64,000 nucleotides of DNA from Rhynchopus sp. YZ270_cl-10 (Eukaryota > Euglenozoa > Diplonemea > Diplonemida > Diplonemidae), in the NCBI GenBank assembly GCA_964035575.1, contig OZ037881.1:1116001-1180000 (forward strand), read 5' to 3'. Shown here piece after piece: positions 30,831 through 41,261 of the stretch (the stretch's first letter is position 1; each line of letters opens with the position of its first letter). The position numbers and the translations under genes were made by a program. The notes under the pieces are model-generated. The model worked only from the letters and a program-made list of their open reading frames with translations. It was not told the origin of the DNA and searched no databases.

Positions 30831-30948
30831 TTAGCCTACTATCATGCATCATACCACACACCAAATGGGCTATACTCCGTTCAGGTGTTGCCCACTCTAA
30901 CTCTGTTGTCGACCACGTACCACTGCACACCACTCCACAGACGCAACA

Positions 30949-32993
30949 ATGCATGATGTCTATCATGTACTGGTGTACGTCGACAATGCCGTAACACCAG
31001 TCAAAATCGAGGCACAAGCCGCAGACGCAACAGAGCTTGTCTTGCAAATACAGAAGAGCATTGGGTTACCTATAATATCCATTTCGTATTGGGATGACAA
31101 ATCACGTGCCTACGTGCAGCTGCGCACGTTGGTGCCCCTGCAGGAAGGGAAGTCCAAGCTATGGGTTGCGACCAGCGGCGTGAAGGCGATGCCGATCACA
31201 GAGGAGAAGGACCCGCTTGAGTTTGGCACGATCCGCGAGCAGATTGAGAAGCTGACGCCGCCCGATGATGGGGTCATCTTTGATGTCCGCGAGATTCTGC
31301 GGGTGCAGAACCACTCACTGGAGCAGAAGTTTAAGTCGCGCAAAGCACAACTCTTTGACTCCAACTCACGCACCGTTCTGAAGTTCCATGCTGAGTCACA
31401 ACCTGTCGAGCAGATCCTCAAATCCGGCTTCAAAGTCCCAGCACGCCCAGGACCCTACGGCCTCGGTATCATCTTCAGCTCAGACATCAGCGTCGCGCAG
31501 GCCTCAGAAAACGTACGCTTTCTCCTCTGCGAAGTCGCCACCGGCCGCTACACAACACTGCACAACGAAGAGGACCGCGGCACCACCCTCGAGGTCCTCC
31601 AACACATGGGCTACGACAGCGTGCTCTCCCGCACTGCAACGCACCCTAACATGACGAAGATGGAGGAATACATTGTGTACCACCCGAACCAGGTATGCCC
31701 CCTTTCCATCCCCCCTTTATTTTTTTTTTTGTCCACTTTCATCTCTTTTTTCAGGCAATTCCACGCTATTTGGTGACCTGTGGATTGAAGAAGTTTCGTG
31801 GCGTACCGCGGTCGAAGCATTCTGATATGTGCCGACATCACCCGGGGGAACAGTTGAAGCTGTGGTGTCTGACCTGCGAGCATACGATCTGTGCGTTCTG
31901 CTTGTTGGGAACGCATCAGGGGCACAATGCGAAGGATATTGACGGTGTGGCGTCACGTGAGCGTGACCTGCTCATCAGATGCGAAGCAGTGCTGCAGCGC
32001 ACAATAGAGCAGAGGCAACGCGACCTTGCCGACCTCGAGAAGATGAAAGGCCACTACAACGCGCTCGTCCGCGACTCTGTCAAGGAGCTCACCATCTCCG
32101 TCGAAGACATGAAGGGGCTCCTCGACTCACAACACAAACACATCCTCAAACAAATCGAGGGGCGCGAGACCAACATGGCAGGAACCCTCGCTTCCTTCAC
32201 CAGCCCGCTGCAAGAGGAGGTATGTAGACAAATCTGGAATTGAACTATTTTCAACATCACCTACAAACAGCTTGCGATGCTTCTGGCGAAGCAGGTACAA
32301 CTCCGTGAAGCGTTGGAAATCGCCCGCCACAGCCGACCCTCCGCTCAGGCAGAATTTCTTAACAGAACCGTGGACCTGCACAACAACCTGAACACCGTGC
32401 CGAAGTTCGACGAGGCGCCTGATGTTACATCTCACGTACCGACGATGGAGCTGTACATTGATACGAAGACTGTGGGGGATGCGATTCGACACATGCATGT
32501 GGAGGACCGTGCTCCCTTGCCACAGAGGCATGCACACCCGTTGGGGACGCTTGCGATCCATCCTGAAGGGCTGCTGCATAGGGACGACAGCTTGGACACA
32601 ACCGAGTCGCGTCTGCATGTCTTGGAGACAGGGCACATCTGGATCATACCTAACTTTGAGGAACACTTCAGCCAGGACCAGACACGCGACATCTTCTCCG
32701 ACCCCTTCCTCATGGACGGGCAGTACTGGGAGCTCAAGCTCTCGTTCCTCCCGGTCGAGCGTGCGCTGGCGGTGTACCTGCATGCAGTACGTCATCAACA
32801 CCGTACCAACTTCCGTGTCGCCGTCTTCTCCGGCAACAGATGGCACGTCAAATCCACCCGCAACTGGGCAGAAGAATTCAAAGGACGTGGTTGGGGAATC
32901 AAACCTTTCATTGCCCTCGATGAACTCAAAAATTACGTCCAAAATAACAGCCTTAAATGGATCGTGGCCTTCACGGGGACAGGGTTGTACTAG
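30949..32993 (+). CDS. PARP-type ADP-ribosyltransferase / B-box / coiled coil / MATH fusion
   Basis: Three exons (30949-31692, 31755-32219, 32271-32993) with GTATG/CAG introns give 643 residues. Residues ~1-65 resemble a ubiquitin- or PB1-like beta-grasp (weak). Residues ~115-260 are a PARP catalytic domain: LKFHAES with the NAD-site His (H147), YGLGIIFSSD at the GIYF position (Tyr replaced by Ile175), FLLCEVATGR, and EEYIVYHPNQAIPRYLV with the catalytic-position Glu (E240); intron 1 interrupts this motif. Residues ~275-320 are a B-box zinc finger (C-x2-H...C-x2-C...C-x2-C...H-x2-H pattern: CRHH, CLTCEHTICAFC, HQGH). A coiled coil follows (~330-460), then a MATH-like domain (YWELKLSFL, VAVFSGN, GRGWGIKPFIALDEL) to the end. 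B-box, coiled coil and MATH resemble TRIM37, with the PARP replacing the RING. Substrates are unknown. Confidence 0.82.
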
Positions 32994-33586
32994 AGAGAGA
33001 AGGAATATGACCCTCATCACACCCAAATTCAATTTTTGGATCTTTCATTTTGAATAGTATTTCCCTGAAATAGACTTATGTTAGAGTTTTTTTGTTTTGA
33101 TAGATTTTTTTTCTGTGAGCTTTTTTGAAGGCACCCCCTCTTAGGGGTAAGTACACAGACAAAAGCAAAGCCATTCTTCGTTCTCCCCGCTTTCCTCCTC
33201 ACCCCCCAACACGAACAAAACAATACCCCAATTCCTATTTTATGAAATGCACCCCATCTTCCTTCCCTTGCCGCACACCCCCCCCTACAAATCACAGAGT
33301 AACCATAACCCCTTTCCGCCCTTTACTGCCTTACAATGTGTTTACGATGGCTATAACTTAACCAGCTCCCTTTCCTCCTTTTTCCTCTCCCAAAAATGGT
33401 ATAAAAAAAACGTTGTTGATCAACACCAACTGTCGATAACCCATTTTTCCGCGGAGAATATTAATACCTGAGGTTTGTTTTGCGTATTGTTTTGCACAAC
33501 AGGCTTAGATTTCTGATAAGCGTTTTCGGTGTTTTTTTTTTTGCAAACCCGCAAATTCTTTCGGGTTTGATAAAAATATAAATTCG
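32994..33586. other. Short spacer
   Basis: No gene supported. Contains CTGTCGATAACCC at about 33429, similar to part of the repeat head at 9630, and a C-rich stretch at 33195-33300. Confidence 0.5.
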
Positions 33587-35717
33587 ATGCCTTCGGTGAA
33601 ACGAGAGAGACGAGCCGCGTTTCAAAATAGCGCAAACAACAAAACGTTTCTGCCGCTTGCGTATCAGACGGTGTCGTGGAACATACTATGCGCTGCAGGG
33701 AAGAGTGGTGCCTCTACACAGCGTATCGTTGTGCCGGCTGCTCCGGATGTAGGTATCCTCCAGGCAACACAGCCGCGGCCGCGACAGACGCAGAATTTAC
33801 CAACTTATGCGCCAAAGACGGTGCCAGACGAGCCTCTATTAGTCCGCCCACCCGCAGCACTGCCGGTACCTCCGCCAGACTTTGCGGGGCGTGTTGGGTA
33901 TAAGATGCTGGGAAGAAGGCTGCGACATCGAGAGGCCGCACAGCGGGCCATGCAGTACATCACCCCTTCCGTTCGGAGGGTGGACAGCGAAAACTTCTTC
34001 AGCTTAAACACTCATGTACACAGAACCACCGTACCACCTTCTGTGCCAGAAGGAAAGGAGCAGGCGCAGGAGGAAGACTTCTCATACGCAATACCCGCAA
34101 TAGAAGTGTCGTCGCATGCTGTGAGAGATGCAAAGCCTTTGTGCAAAAAGGGGTTTGTCTTGAAAGGGCTCGATATTAGCCATGAAGAGGAGGCGCCGTC
34201 GTGTACGGCAGAGGTGAAAACCAGCGCAAAACGGCGGATGGTGAGCGATTTGCTGGCAATGGTTGCCAGGACGGAATCGGTATGACAGAAACCCCCCTCC
34301 CTTTTTTTCCCCTTACACGAAGTGTTATTAGAAACCCGAATAATATGGCCAACGTTTTATCGCCTGACACCGACTATTTTCTCCCTTTAACAATCACGCC
34401 AAATTCAGATGGCACACACTGCGTTCAGTTGGCGACTGTAAGAGTCGGGCTTTTGACTATTCCCCCCAATTTTTTCTCAAACAGGACGAAAACTCCCTGA
34501 TGGAGATTGTAGCCTCCGCTGTGGAAGGGATGGACGTGAACAGCGTAAGCAACATCATGGAGACTCTGAAGGAGGTTGTTGCGCCTGATAAGTCTGCCAC
34601 CCCGCCTCCTCCGCCTCCCGACGCCGATGCGCTGGATACTATCAAACTACCCGACAAGAACAGCGTCGTAGAGTGGCAGTTCATGCGTAACATGATGGAG
34701 GAAAACAACGAAGCCATCCCCGAGGAATTTCTCGACCCGATCACCATGTGCCCTTTGTACACCCCGGTCATCATCGCTGGGGGTGAATGCATATGCGACC
34801 GCCTCACTGTCACCGAAGCTGAAGATATGTTAGTAGCTGGCGACCAACCAGATGATTTCCATAAATACCCGGAGCTTTGGGTGAATCGGCAGGTAGGAAA
34901 AAAATTGCTTGCGTTGGTTAAGGCAAGCTGGTTGGTTTCGGGGTGTTGTGATACCTCTAATGTTGATGAAAAAAGGGGGCTTCAGGTGCAACGCTGGCTT
35001 GAACCAAAGAGGCTTCGATTGCACGGAATGATGAAAGCGTTTTATAAGAAGCGTACAGAACGACTCTGGATTGCAGGGGAAATGACGTCGATATTGATGA
35101 GCATTGTTGAGGTTGTGACCGACGATCGGCAACGTAGCGTGATTGTTGCGGAGATTAAGGGGGCGAAGAAATACCACTTTGTTGCGGAGGTGATTAGCAC
35201 GCTCGAGGTTCTGCAGGGACATCTCTCCCGGACAGCAGCCATCATACAAGGGGTTGAAGATGAGCAGGTGGTGCTGGCGAATCGGTACAGCACACTAAAG
35301 ATTCGCGAGGAGCTCGAGAGGCAGCAAGGGGGGGAGTCGAAGGCGACGCACATCATGGCACCATTGAAATCACGGTGGCGCGCCCTGTCGGCAACAGCAA
35401 AGCACTACAGAGAAGTGTTCCGTGAGCATACCATTACCATGCGAGAGGCAAAGTCGGAGCTCTCCGAGCTCTGGAACGACGGTGAAGGGGTCCTCTGGCA
35501 TGGCCCGCCAGGGGCCTTAGTCGTTCTCCTCCCCAAACCCACCCAAGAGCAAGTCACAGAAGCGCTCAATCTGCAAACCGAAAAGATCCGTGCCGCCGCA
35601 CAACAAATCCCATGGAAGAAAAAGAAAATCGGGGTTCTCTCCCGCAAGCAAGGTGGAGCGCTGGCGGCGGTAGGGAATATGAAGGATTTTAAACCCAAAA
35701 AGAGCAGGGGTTTTTGA
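33587..35717 (+). CDS. U-box-like protein with unrecognised N-terminal region
   Basis: Two exons (33587-34279, 34485-35717) joined in phase across a 205-bp GTATG/CAG intron give 641 residues: ARTES joins DENSLMEIV. The first ~230 residues are Pro/Arg-rich with no known motif. After a poly-Pro stretch (~270), residues ~300-355 show a U-box-like pattern: IPEEFLDPITMCPLYTPVI, GGECICDRLTV and a helix. The pattern resembles the U-box core (P-x-E/D-F-x-D-P-I) but has insertions. The C-terminal ~280 residues are helical, with an Arg/Lys-rich end. If functional, it would be an E3 ligase binding an E2 without zinc. It starts ~600 bp after the PARP/B-box/MATH gene in the same direction, a suggestive pairing only. 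Confidence 0.7.
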
Positions 35718-36030
35718 GCAATACTTGTTCATTTACACAAGAGAAAATAAACAAAAAAAGGCTCCGCTTCCCTTCATTTATACTTTCAAATTCAGCGTTT
35801 TCCATGCATATCAGATTGTTAACCTCGAAATGGATTCTGGGAAAACATTAGCCCCCCAGTGGTCTGGTCACCACATCAAAGGTACACTGCCAAAGGGGCT
35901 TTGTAGTTCAACACATTTTTTGACCGCTCATTGTACCAAGATACATTGTTATGGGCTGTTCTCTGGAGAATTTCAAGTCAACTTTTTACCTCCCCCCTTC
36001 TCCCCTTCTACACCCCCACCACAGACACAC
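35718..36030. other. Spacer occupied largely by a repeat
   Basis: Short 3' UTR followed by the diverged repeat 35809-35990 and the acceptor-like ACCCCCACCACAG eight bases before the next ATG. Confidence 0.55.
35809..35990 (+). repeat. Diverged, partly doubled dispersed repeat
   Basis: Head TCAGATTGTTAACCTCGAAA and TGGATT as at 30705, AAAGGTACACTG with GGGGCTTTGTAGTTCAA, then a second 3' half (TTGTACCAAGATACATTG, ATTTCAAGTCAACTTTTTA). Confidence 0.7.
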
Positions 36031-37638
36031 ATGGTGCAACCTTCCCCAGCGATTTGGCGGAGGGAGCCAGAACGGCCACCTCCGGAACGGAGTGCACCTG
36101 AGGGACACATTCTACCACCACACATGAGGACACATGAACACCATGTGGACCAGGATGTCCCCGAGGCACGACGTGTACGTGAGGACACATATGGTGGCAG
36201 CACACCGGCGTCGTGGGTGTATGCAGGAAAGGCCTTGCCAGAGGAGAGTGTGCGTCGTAGCTCAGCTTCAACGGGTGTGGATGGGATGCAGAAGAGTGCG
36301 CTGAAGAAGCCGCCACCGAGTAGTAGGAGGACGTCAGAGTCGAGCGCAATACCGAATAGCTTGCCGCAGTTTTCAGTTATCCCGGAGGCGAACCCGGTTC
36401 GTGCCATCCCTCTGACGCACCCTATGCAACGTGAGAAGTCGTTGTCAGGCTCGTCTCCACCTCCATCTCCGCGCTTCAGAGGAGCGCACAGTGTGCAAAG
36501 CTTTCCATCACCTAGGTCATCTCTGCCAGCATCACCAAGACCGCCTGCACCACTCCCACCCTCGCCTATCCCACCAAAGGAGACAGAAACAGAGCAGATC
36601 CCTGGACCCGCCTCAAAAGCGACCCCCAGGAATGCTGGAATCGCTGCCGCCGCGTTTGTTGCTGTGGTTCTTGCGATTTTTGGCATCATCGCTATCGTCG
36701 CTATTTCCCGCAGCGACTCCGAAGACGCAGTCTGTGGAGACTCCAGACAGTACATTCTCGAGCACGACCACACTACCGCCTCGGGAGCTGGTTATACCGT
36801 TGACCTGAAGAATCTTCAAGGCATTGCGCAACGTGGTTCTGCGAGTGTTGTTGTCTCATATACTGGGGAAGATGACGATTCTGATGCGCCGCCGATTTTA
36901 ACGCTGTCCTTGGGGGATAACGGATTGGTTGTGGAGAAGAGCGAAGGTGCGGGGTTGTTCACGGCACCTGGTCGGGTTGTGGTTGAGGGGAGCTCTGCTG
37001 AAATGGTTGGGGGCAATGTGTGGGTGGCGGACACTGATTTGGAGATGGTTGTAAGGTTGAGTGCGTTGCATGGGAGTGGCGTGGGGGTGGCGTTGGGGAG
37101 ATATGGGTCTGCTGGGGATGGCGTTGATTCGTTTGACTCTCCAGGTGCTTTAAGTGTTGTGGACCAATGGGTACTAGTGTTGGACATTAACAACTGCAGG
37201 GTAAAGGTTTTCACCACCTCAGGAGAACTCAACACTACCGTCGGAGCATGTGATCGCCTAGTAGGCTCTGTTGGTATGGTCGCCATAGGAAAGCACATCT
37301 ACGTTGCAACGCAATCCGGGATCGTTGTCTACGAATTTCTCACAGGGGACTACATCAGTACCTACAACCTCGAGATCAGTTCCCACCCGCTGGACTACCT
37401 AAAATACTCTCTCCAAGGCGAGCCCTGGCGGTACCAGATCACATCCCTCTCATACAGTGCACACACAGGGCACCTTGTTTCCATAGAAGGTGGGCAGATA
37501 GTACTGCGTACCCTGGAAGGTGTCGTGCAGTGCCACTTTGGGTCGGTGCAGTCCCCAGTAGACGTTGCGATGATACAAGACCAACGCATTCTTGTTGCCG
37601 AAGAAGACTCGATTAAAGTGTATTCGCTGTCTCAGTAG
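36031..37638 (+). CDS. Type II membrane protein with NHL-like beta-propeller ectodomain
   Basis: Single-exon gene, 535 residues, started at ATG 36031 because upstream in-frame codons lie in a dispersed repeat. Residues 1-205 are Pro/Ser/Arg-rich, probably cytoplasmic, with many SPxR and PPP motifs. A single membrane helix at ~207-230 (IAAAAFVAVVLAIFGIIAIV) follows positively charged residues, predicting N-in/C-out. The C-terminal ~300 residues show repeats of the type N(V/H)-x-V/I-(V/A)D-(T/I), for example GGNVWVADTDLEMVVRL, QWVLVLDINNCRVKVF, KHIYVATQSGIVVYEF and QRILVAEEDSIKVYSL, spaced ~45-50 residues as in NHL propellers. A surface recognition or scaffold role is inferred. The stop codon overlaps the start of the polypurine tract. 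Confidence 0.78.
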   Translation: MVQPSPAIWRREPERPPPERSAPEGHILPPHMRTHEHHVDQDVPEARRVREDTYGGSTPASWVYAGKALPEESVRRSSASTGVDGMQKSALKKPPPSSRRTSESSAIPNSLPQFSVIPEANPVRAIPLTHPMQREKSLSGSSPPPSPRFRGAHSVQSFPSPRSSLPASPRPPAPLPPSPIPPKETETEQIPGPASKATPRNAGIAAAAFVAVVLAIFGIIAIVAISRSDSEDAVCGDSRQYILEHDHTTASGAGYTVDLKNLQGIAQRGSASVVVSYTGEDDDSDAPPILTLSLGDNGLVVEKSEGAGLFTAPGRVVVEGSSAEMVGGNVWVADTDLEMVVRLSALHGSGVGVALGRYGSAGDGVDSFDSPGALSVVDQWVLVLDINNCRVKVFTTSGELNTTVGACDRLVGSVGMVAIGKHIYVATQSGIVVYEFLTGDYISTYNLEISSHPLDYLKYSLQGEPWRYQITSLSYSAHTGHLVSIEGGQIVLRTLEGVVQCHFGSVQSPVDVAMIQDQRILVAEEDSIKVYSLSQ

Positions 37639-37888
37639 GGGAGAGGGGGGAGAGGGGGGGAGAGGGGGGGAGAGGGGGGGAGAGGGGGGGAGAGGGGGGG
37701 AGAGAGGGGGGGAGAGGGGGGGAGAGGGGGGAGAGAGGGGGGAGAGGGGGGAGAGAGGGGAGAGGGGGGAGGGAGAGGGGGGAGAGGGGGGGAGAGAGGG
37801 GGGAGAGGGGGGAGAGAGGGGGGAGAGGGGGGAGAGAGGGGAGAGGGGGGAGAGGGGGGAGAGAGGGGAGAGGGGAGAGGGGGGGAGA
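37637..37888 (+). repeat. (GGGGGAGA)-type polypurine tract, ~250 bp
   Basis: Uninterrupted purines on the + strand, built from GGGGGGAGA and GGGGAGAGA units. It has potential for G-quadruplex or triplex (H-DNA) formation. It begins at the stop codon of the membrane-protein gene, so it would be in its 3' UTR. Confidence 0.95.
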
Positions 37889-38721
37889 TCTGAGATAGAT
37901 AGAGAGTACCTAAAAGACCCGCGAAGGGCGAACAGCAATGATGAAAACGGAGAGGAGGGAAGGGGGATACTTTTATCTCGAAATAGGCGCTACGATGAGG
38001 GGGGCGAATGTGGAAGCCGAAACAACCCAAAACAAATTCCAACAAAAAATCTGATGAAGATGGTGTGGTGATTTGGTGAGGGTAGAGACTGAAACATAAA
38101 CGGACCCCGGCCAACCAGGACAAAGCCTGAGGAAAATCAAATAAATATTCTGCCAAATAGCAGTGTGCGTGCCATGTCAAATCAAAAGGACGGTAGTCTC
38201 TATCAAAGATCTCCCAACACGCAGCGAAGCTGCTCCGCTAAAGCGTGTTTCAGGGGGGAGAGGGGGGGAGAGAGGGGAGAGGGAGAGGGGGGAGAGGGGG
38301 GACGGATAGATTTTGAAGTGTTAAAAAAAACCGGAAAAATAGTCGGTTTACTAGAATATTGTCTAATGTGATATCCCCTCGCGGGGTTTTGATAGAGAAG
38401 AATTGGTATGGGAAAAAAGGCATCCAAGATGGTGTCCACTAAAAATACCGATTTTCAAAAAAATAAAAAAAATTAGAGAAATGTGTCGTTTCTGGTGAAA
38501 TGGAGAGGTTTGTGTATTTGCATTTGTTCCGTTTTTGTTCTTTTTTTGTTCTTTCCTTTTCATCTTTCACCAGTGTCTTTAGGGGGGTCAAAAAAAAGTT
38601 CTTTCACGACGACCTAGTTATGCCCAAAAATATAACTAGACCCCTGTTATTCTATACGACCTCTCCCTCTCTCTCCATTCCCCCTTTTTACTCTCACTAG
38701 AATCCCCATATTTTTTTACAC
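37889..38721. other. Spacer between polypurine tracts and ATG3
   Basis: No gene supported. Contains a second polypurine tract (38252-38302), a small hairpin-like stretch at 38218-38247 (CACGCAGCG...CGCTAAAGCGTG) and an acceptor-like CTCTCACTAG 21 bases before the ATG3 start. Confidence 0.6.
38252..38302 (+). repeat. Second, shorter polypurine tract
   Basis: Same GGGGGGAGA-type units as 37637-37888, ~360 bp downstream, so it may be a displaced fragment of the same array. Confidence 0.9.
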
Positions 38722-39468
38722 ATGAGTTTTACTGTGGAAGATGCTCGACATGAGGTGAACATGCGTCTGCAAAGTGTTCTCTCCTGGTTTTCCCCCGCCC
38801 CCGCTGAAGGCAGCGAAACCGCCGCAGCCAGAGCAGAGGTGATGCAGACAGAGGGGACCATGCGGAGGGAGGACTTTGATGCTATGGCACACCAGCTTTC
38901 GCTTAGCGGGTCCTTTTGGGAGGTGCGGCGGGATGCATCTGGGCACGTCTTTGTGGAGAGGAAGAACTGTCCTTGCAGGGTACGCCTTGGGAAGGTGGCA
39001 CCGGTGTTAAATGCGTGGATGGACAACAACACACCTAACACAGAGGAAGACAGCGACACCGACAGCGAGCACTGCGCGGCACACTGCGAGGAGGACCCCA
39101 CAGAGGAGGACGACCCTTGCACCATGCCTCCTGCCCCGCAGGATCCGGACTTTCGTTCGTACGACGTGCGTCTCGCGTATTTGGAGTGCAGAAGAGTTCC
39201 CGAAGCGTTTTTCCAAGGATACGACACCCACGGCCACCCCCTCACAGAAGAGCAAATGCGTGAAGACATTGCCTACCAGCCTGCAGTAACCAAGAAGGAC
39301 CACCTTGGTGCGTTGATGATGAACATGCATGTCTGTGGTTATAGCAAGCTCTTGCTTGAGAACAGTCAGGGGATGGGCCTGGAAGAGCTCCTGCTTGACC
39401 CAATGAGACATCTCTCCATAGTGTCGCTCATGCTGCCTCATGTGGAATTGTGCTCTGCGTTTAAGTAG
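38722..39468 (+). CDS. ATG3: ATG3-like autophagy E2 conjugating enzyme
   Basis: Single-exon gene, 248 residues, shorter than human ATG3 (~314). N-terminal amphipathic helix (MRLQSVLSWFSP) as in ATG3 membrane sensing, then MRREDFDAMAHQLSL, FWEVRR and the strand FVERKNCPCRVR (ATG3: KNVPC). A Glu/Asp-rich flexible loop follows (EEDSDTDSE...EEDD), corresponding to the ATG7/ATG12-binding insert. The E2-like core is clear: RSYDVRLAYLECRRVPEAFF, GYDTHGHPLTEEQMREDI, then MHVCGYSKLL with the catalytic Cys (C205) where ATG3 usually has HPC, and a C-terminal IVSLMLPHVE. It takes lipidable ATG8 from ATG7 and conjugates it to phosphatidylethanolamine. The HPC-to-HVC change leaves His and Cys intact, so activity is expected. 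Confidence 0.92.
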   Translation: MSFTVEDARHEVNMRLQSVLSWFSPAPAEGSETAAARAEVMQTEGTMRREDFDAMAHQLSLSGSFWEVRRDASGHVFVERKNCPCRVRLGKVAPVLNAWMDNNTPNTEEDSDTDSEHCAAHCEEDPTEEDDPCTMPPAPQDPDFRSYDVRLAYLECRRVPEAFFQGYDTHGHPLTEEQMREDIAYQPAVTKKDHLGALMMNMHVCGYSKLLLENSQGMGLEELLLDPMRHLSIVSLMLPHVELCSAFK

Positions 39469-40292
39469 TTCATACAGTTTAGTTGAGTTTGAGAGGTACT
39501 CAAAAAGATTGCTTTTTTTAGCGTTTTCTTTGTGCGATATGATTGCTTTTTTGAGGGGATTTGAAGGGATGGAGGGGGAGGTTCTTAAAGGAAATTGATT
39601 TGTCTAGCCTTGAGTTGGTTTGTTGCCGGTCCTTAAGGTGACCAAGCCTCTTGTGACCATATTTTCTGTGCACTACTGAGTGTATTCTTGGGGTGGTAAT
39701 GTGAGGGGAGGGGGACACCACCTTCACCTTTGTTTCGTTTTGATGTGGATGTGTACACACCCTTTGCCTGTCATGCAGAGGACGTTTGGCACCTTCAACC
39801 TTTTCTTCAGGTGGACCAAGCAGTGTGGGGCTTAGGTCCATCTTACAAAAACCAGTTCTGTTTCTTTCCAGCACAGAGGCTCATGCGGCCCTCTGCTCTC
39901 CTGCCCTATCGACAGGATAACCTTTCCTCAACCCCCTTCTCAACCCTTACAAGGTGCCGTACAGGCTCGCATGGTTCAAAAGTCGTATTTATTTTTTTAC
40001 GTCAACATTCGCTGGTTATAAACTTTACAAGGTTTCTGGAGGAAGTGCCACGAAAGATCGGACCCCCCAGATGCAGTTTTAGGTCCAGCTCACGACCTGG
40101 CAACCGTTGGTGGCGAAGGTGAAGATTTTTTTTTTTTGTTTTTGGTTAATTTTTGTATTCACAAACCCTTAACACCTCCAACACCCCTCCCAACACCCTA
40201 CGCCACAGCCGAGTTACACACATATTAACACCTAACGGGGGGTCTTTCTTTGCGTTAATCGGGCATTTAGTCGGGGGGGAAAGGTCGATAAC
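39469..40292. other. Spacer with repeat fragments
   Basis: No gene supported. Fragments of the GGTGACTAAGC-type repeat lie at 39634-39662 and of its GGCTTAGGTCCATCTTACAA part at 39826-39850. Confidence 0.55.
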
Positions 40293-41261
40293 ATGGGTAA
40301 CAACCACAGCTTCTCCGCGGAGGAGCTTGAGGAGCTTCAGAAGGGCACCAAGTTCACGCAGGAGCAAATAATGAAGCTGCACAAACGGTTCAGGAAGTTG
40401 GACAAGAACGGCGACGGGGAGATCAGCTGGGACGAATTCGAGTCCATACCGCATTTGCAGCAAAATCCTTTACTCGGTCGGTATGTGACACCACGACACC
40501 ACGACACACCCCCATAGCCCTCGCGAATTGACAGTACAGTTTCAAAGGAAAATGGTGTTAAAAAAATCTGTTCAACTCACCTCTGGTGGGCTGTCGATGC
40601 AAAAACTGGAGTTTTGCACAGAGGCAACTATACTATTCCAACAATTTTTCAAAAATACACCATACACAGAGTACTAACGATATTCGATACCAACAAGGAC
40701 CGCAGTGTGAACTTCCGTGAGTTCGTGAAGGCCCTCGCGATTTTCTCGAACGACTGTTCAAAAGAAGATAAGCTGGACTTCACCTTCAAAATGTACGACA
40801 TTGACGGCGACGGCAAGATAAGTAACAGGGACTTGTTCCAGACCCTCCAGGTTTGTTTTCGTTTGCTTTTTTTATGACCTCACCTTTTCACATTGCACAG
40901 ATCATGGTGGGAACAAACTTGAGCGACATCCAATTGCAGCAGATTGTCGACAAAACCTTCATAGAGGCTGATGAGAACAGGTATGTCATGTCCAAGTCTA
41001 TTGTATTAACATATCCGTACAAAGTTATCGACCGTACTAATGTTCGACCTTTTCAGGATTTTTCTGGAAGTTCTACCCTTTTTACGGTCGATAATTTGTA
41101 CGAATACGGTGCCACGTGGATACGTTAGTACTGTTTCTCATTACTATGTATATTACTTTGCTAAACACATTATTAACAGAGACGGCTACATCGACTTCAG
41201 CGAATTCGTGAAGATTGTTGAGGCCAGTGACTTCGGTGACAAGCTGACCCTCCAGTTCTAA
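40293..41261 (+). CDS. Calcineurin B (protein phosphatase 2B regulatory subunit)
   Basis: Four exons (40293-40480, 40670-40850, 40901-40980, 41180-41261) give 176 residues. The start MGNNHS is an N-myristoylation sequence, as in calcineurin B. Four EF-hands: DKNGDGEISWDE, DTNKDRSVNFRE (Arg replaces the usual loop Gly), DIDGDGKISNRD (Asp at position 12), DENRDGYIDFSE. The helix segments SIPHLQQNPLLGR and MVGTNLSDIQLQQIVDKT are nearly the animal CNB sequence and distinguish it from calmodulin or NCS proteins. It confers Ca2+ control on the catalytic calcineurin A subunit. Introns 1 and 3 are ~190-200 bp, unusually long here; intron 1 carries a dispersed repeat copy (40603-40653). Confidence 0.95.

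Larger units (their letters stand above)
25753..30948. other. 5.2-kb gene-poor island
   Basis: No protein or RNA gene could be supported. Composition is dominated by A and T runs, poly-C/poly-A stretches (for example about 29049-29066) and GGA microsatellite remnants at 25760-25800. Embedded are a (GA)n tract, repeat copies (26606-26640, 26892-26967, 27218-27345, 28872-28925, 30300-30347, 30524-30562, 30705-30830), a hAT-like element and a 112-bp fold-back element. Confidence 0.7.

Noticed and set aside
34500-35717. Separate gene starting at ATG 34500
   Set aside because: A GTATG donor at 34280 and an ACAG acceptor at 34481-34484 join the upstream frame in phase, so this is exon 2 of the gene starting at 33587.
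37592-38071. Open frames through the polypurine tract on both strands
   Set aside because: They encode only Gly/Glu/Arg or Ser/Pro/Leu repeats dictated by the GGGGGAGA tract and overlap the 3' end of a real gene.
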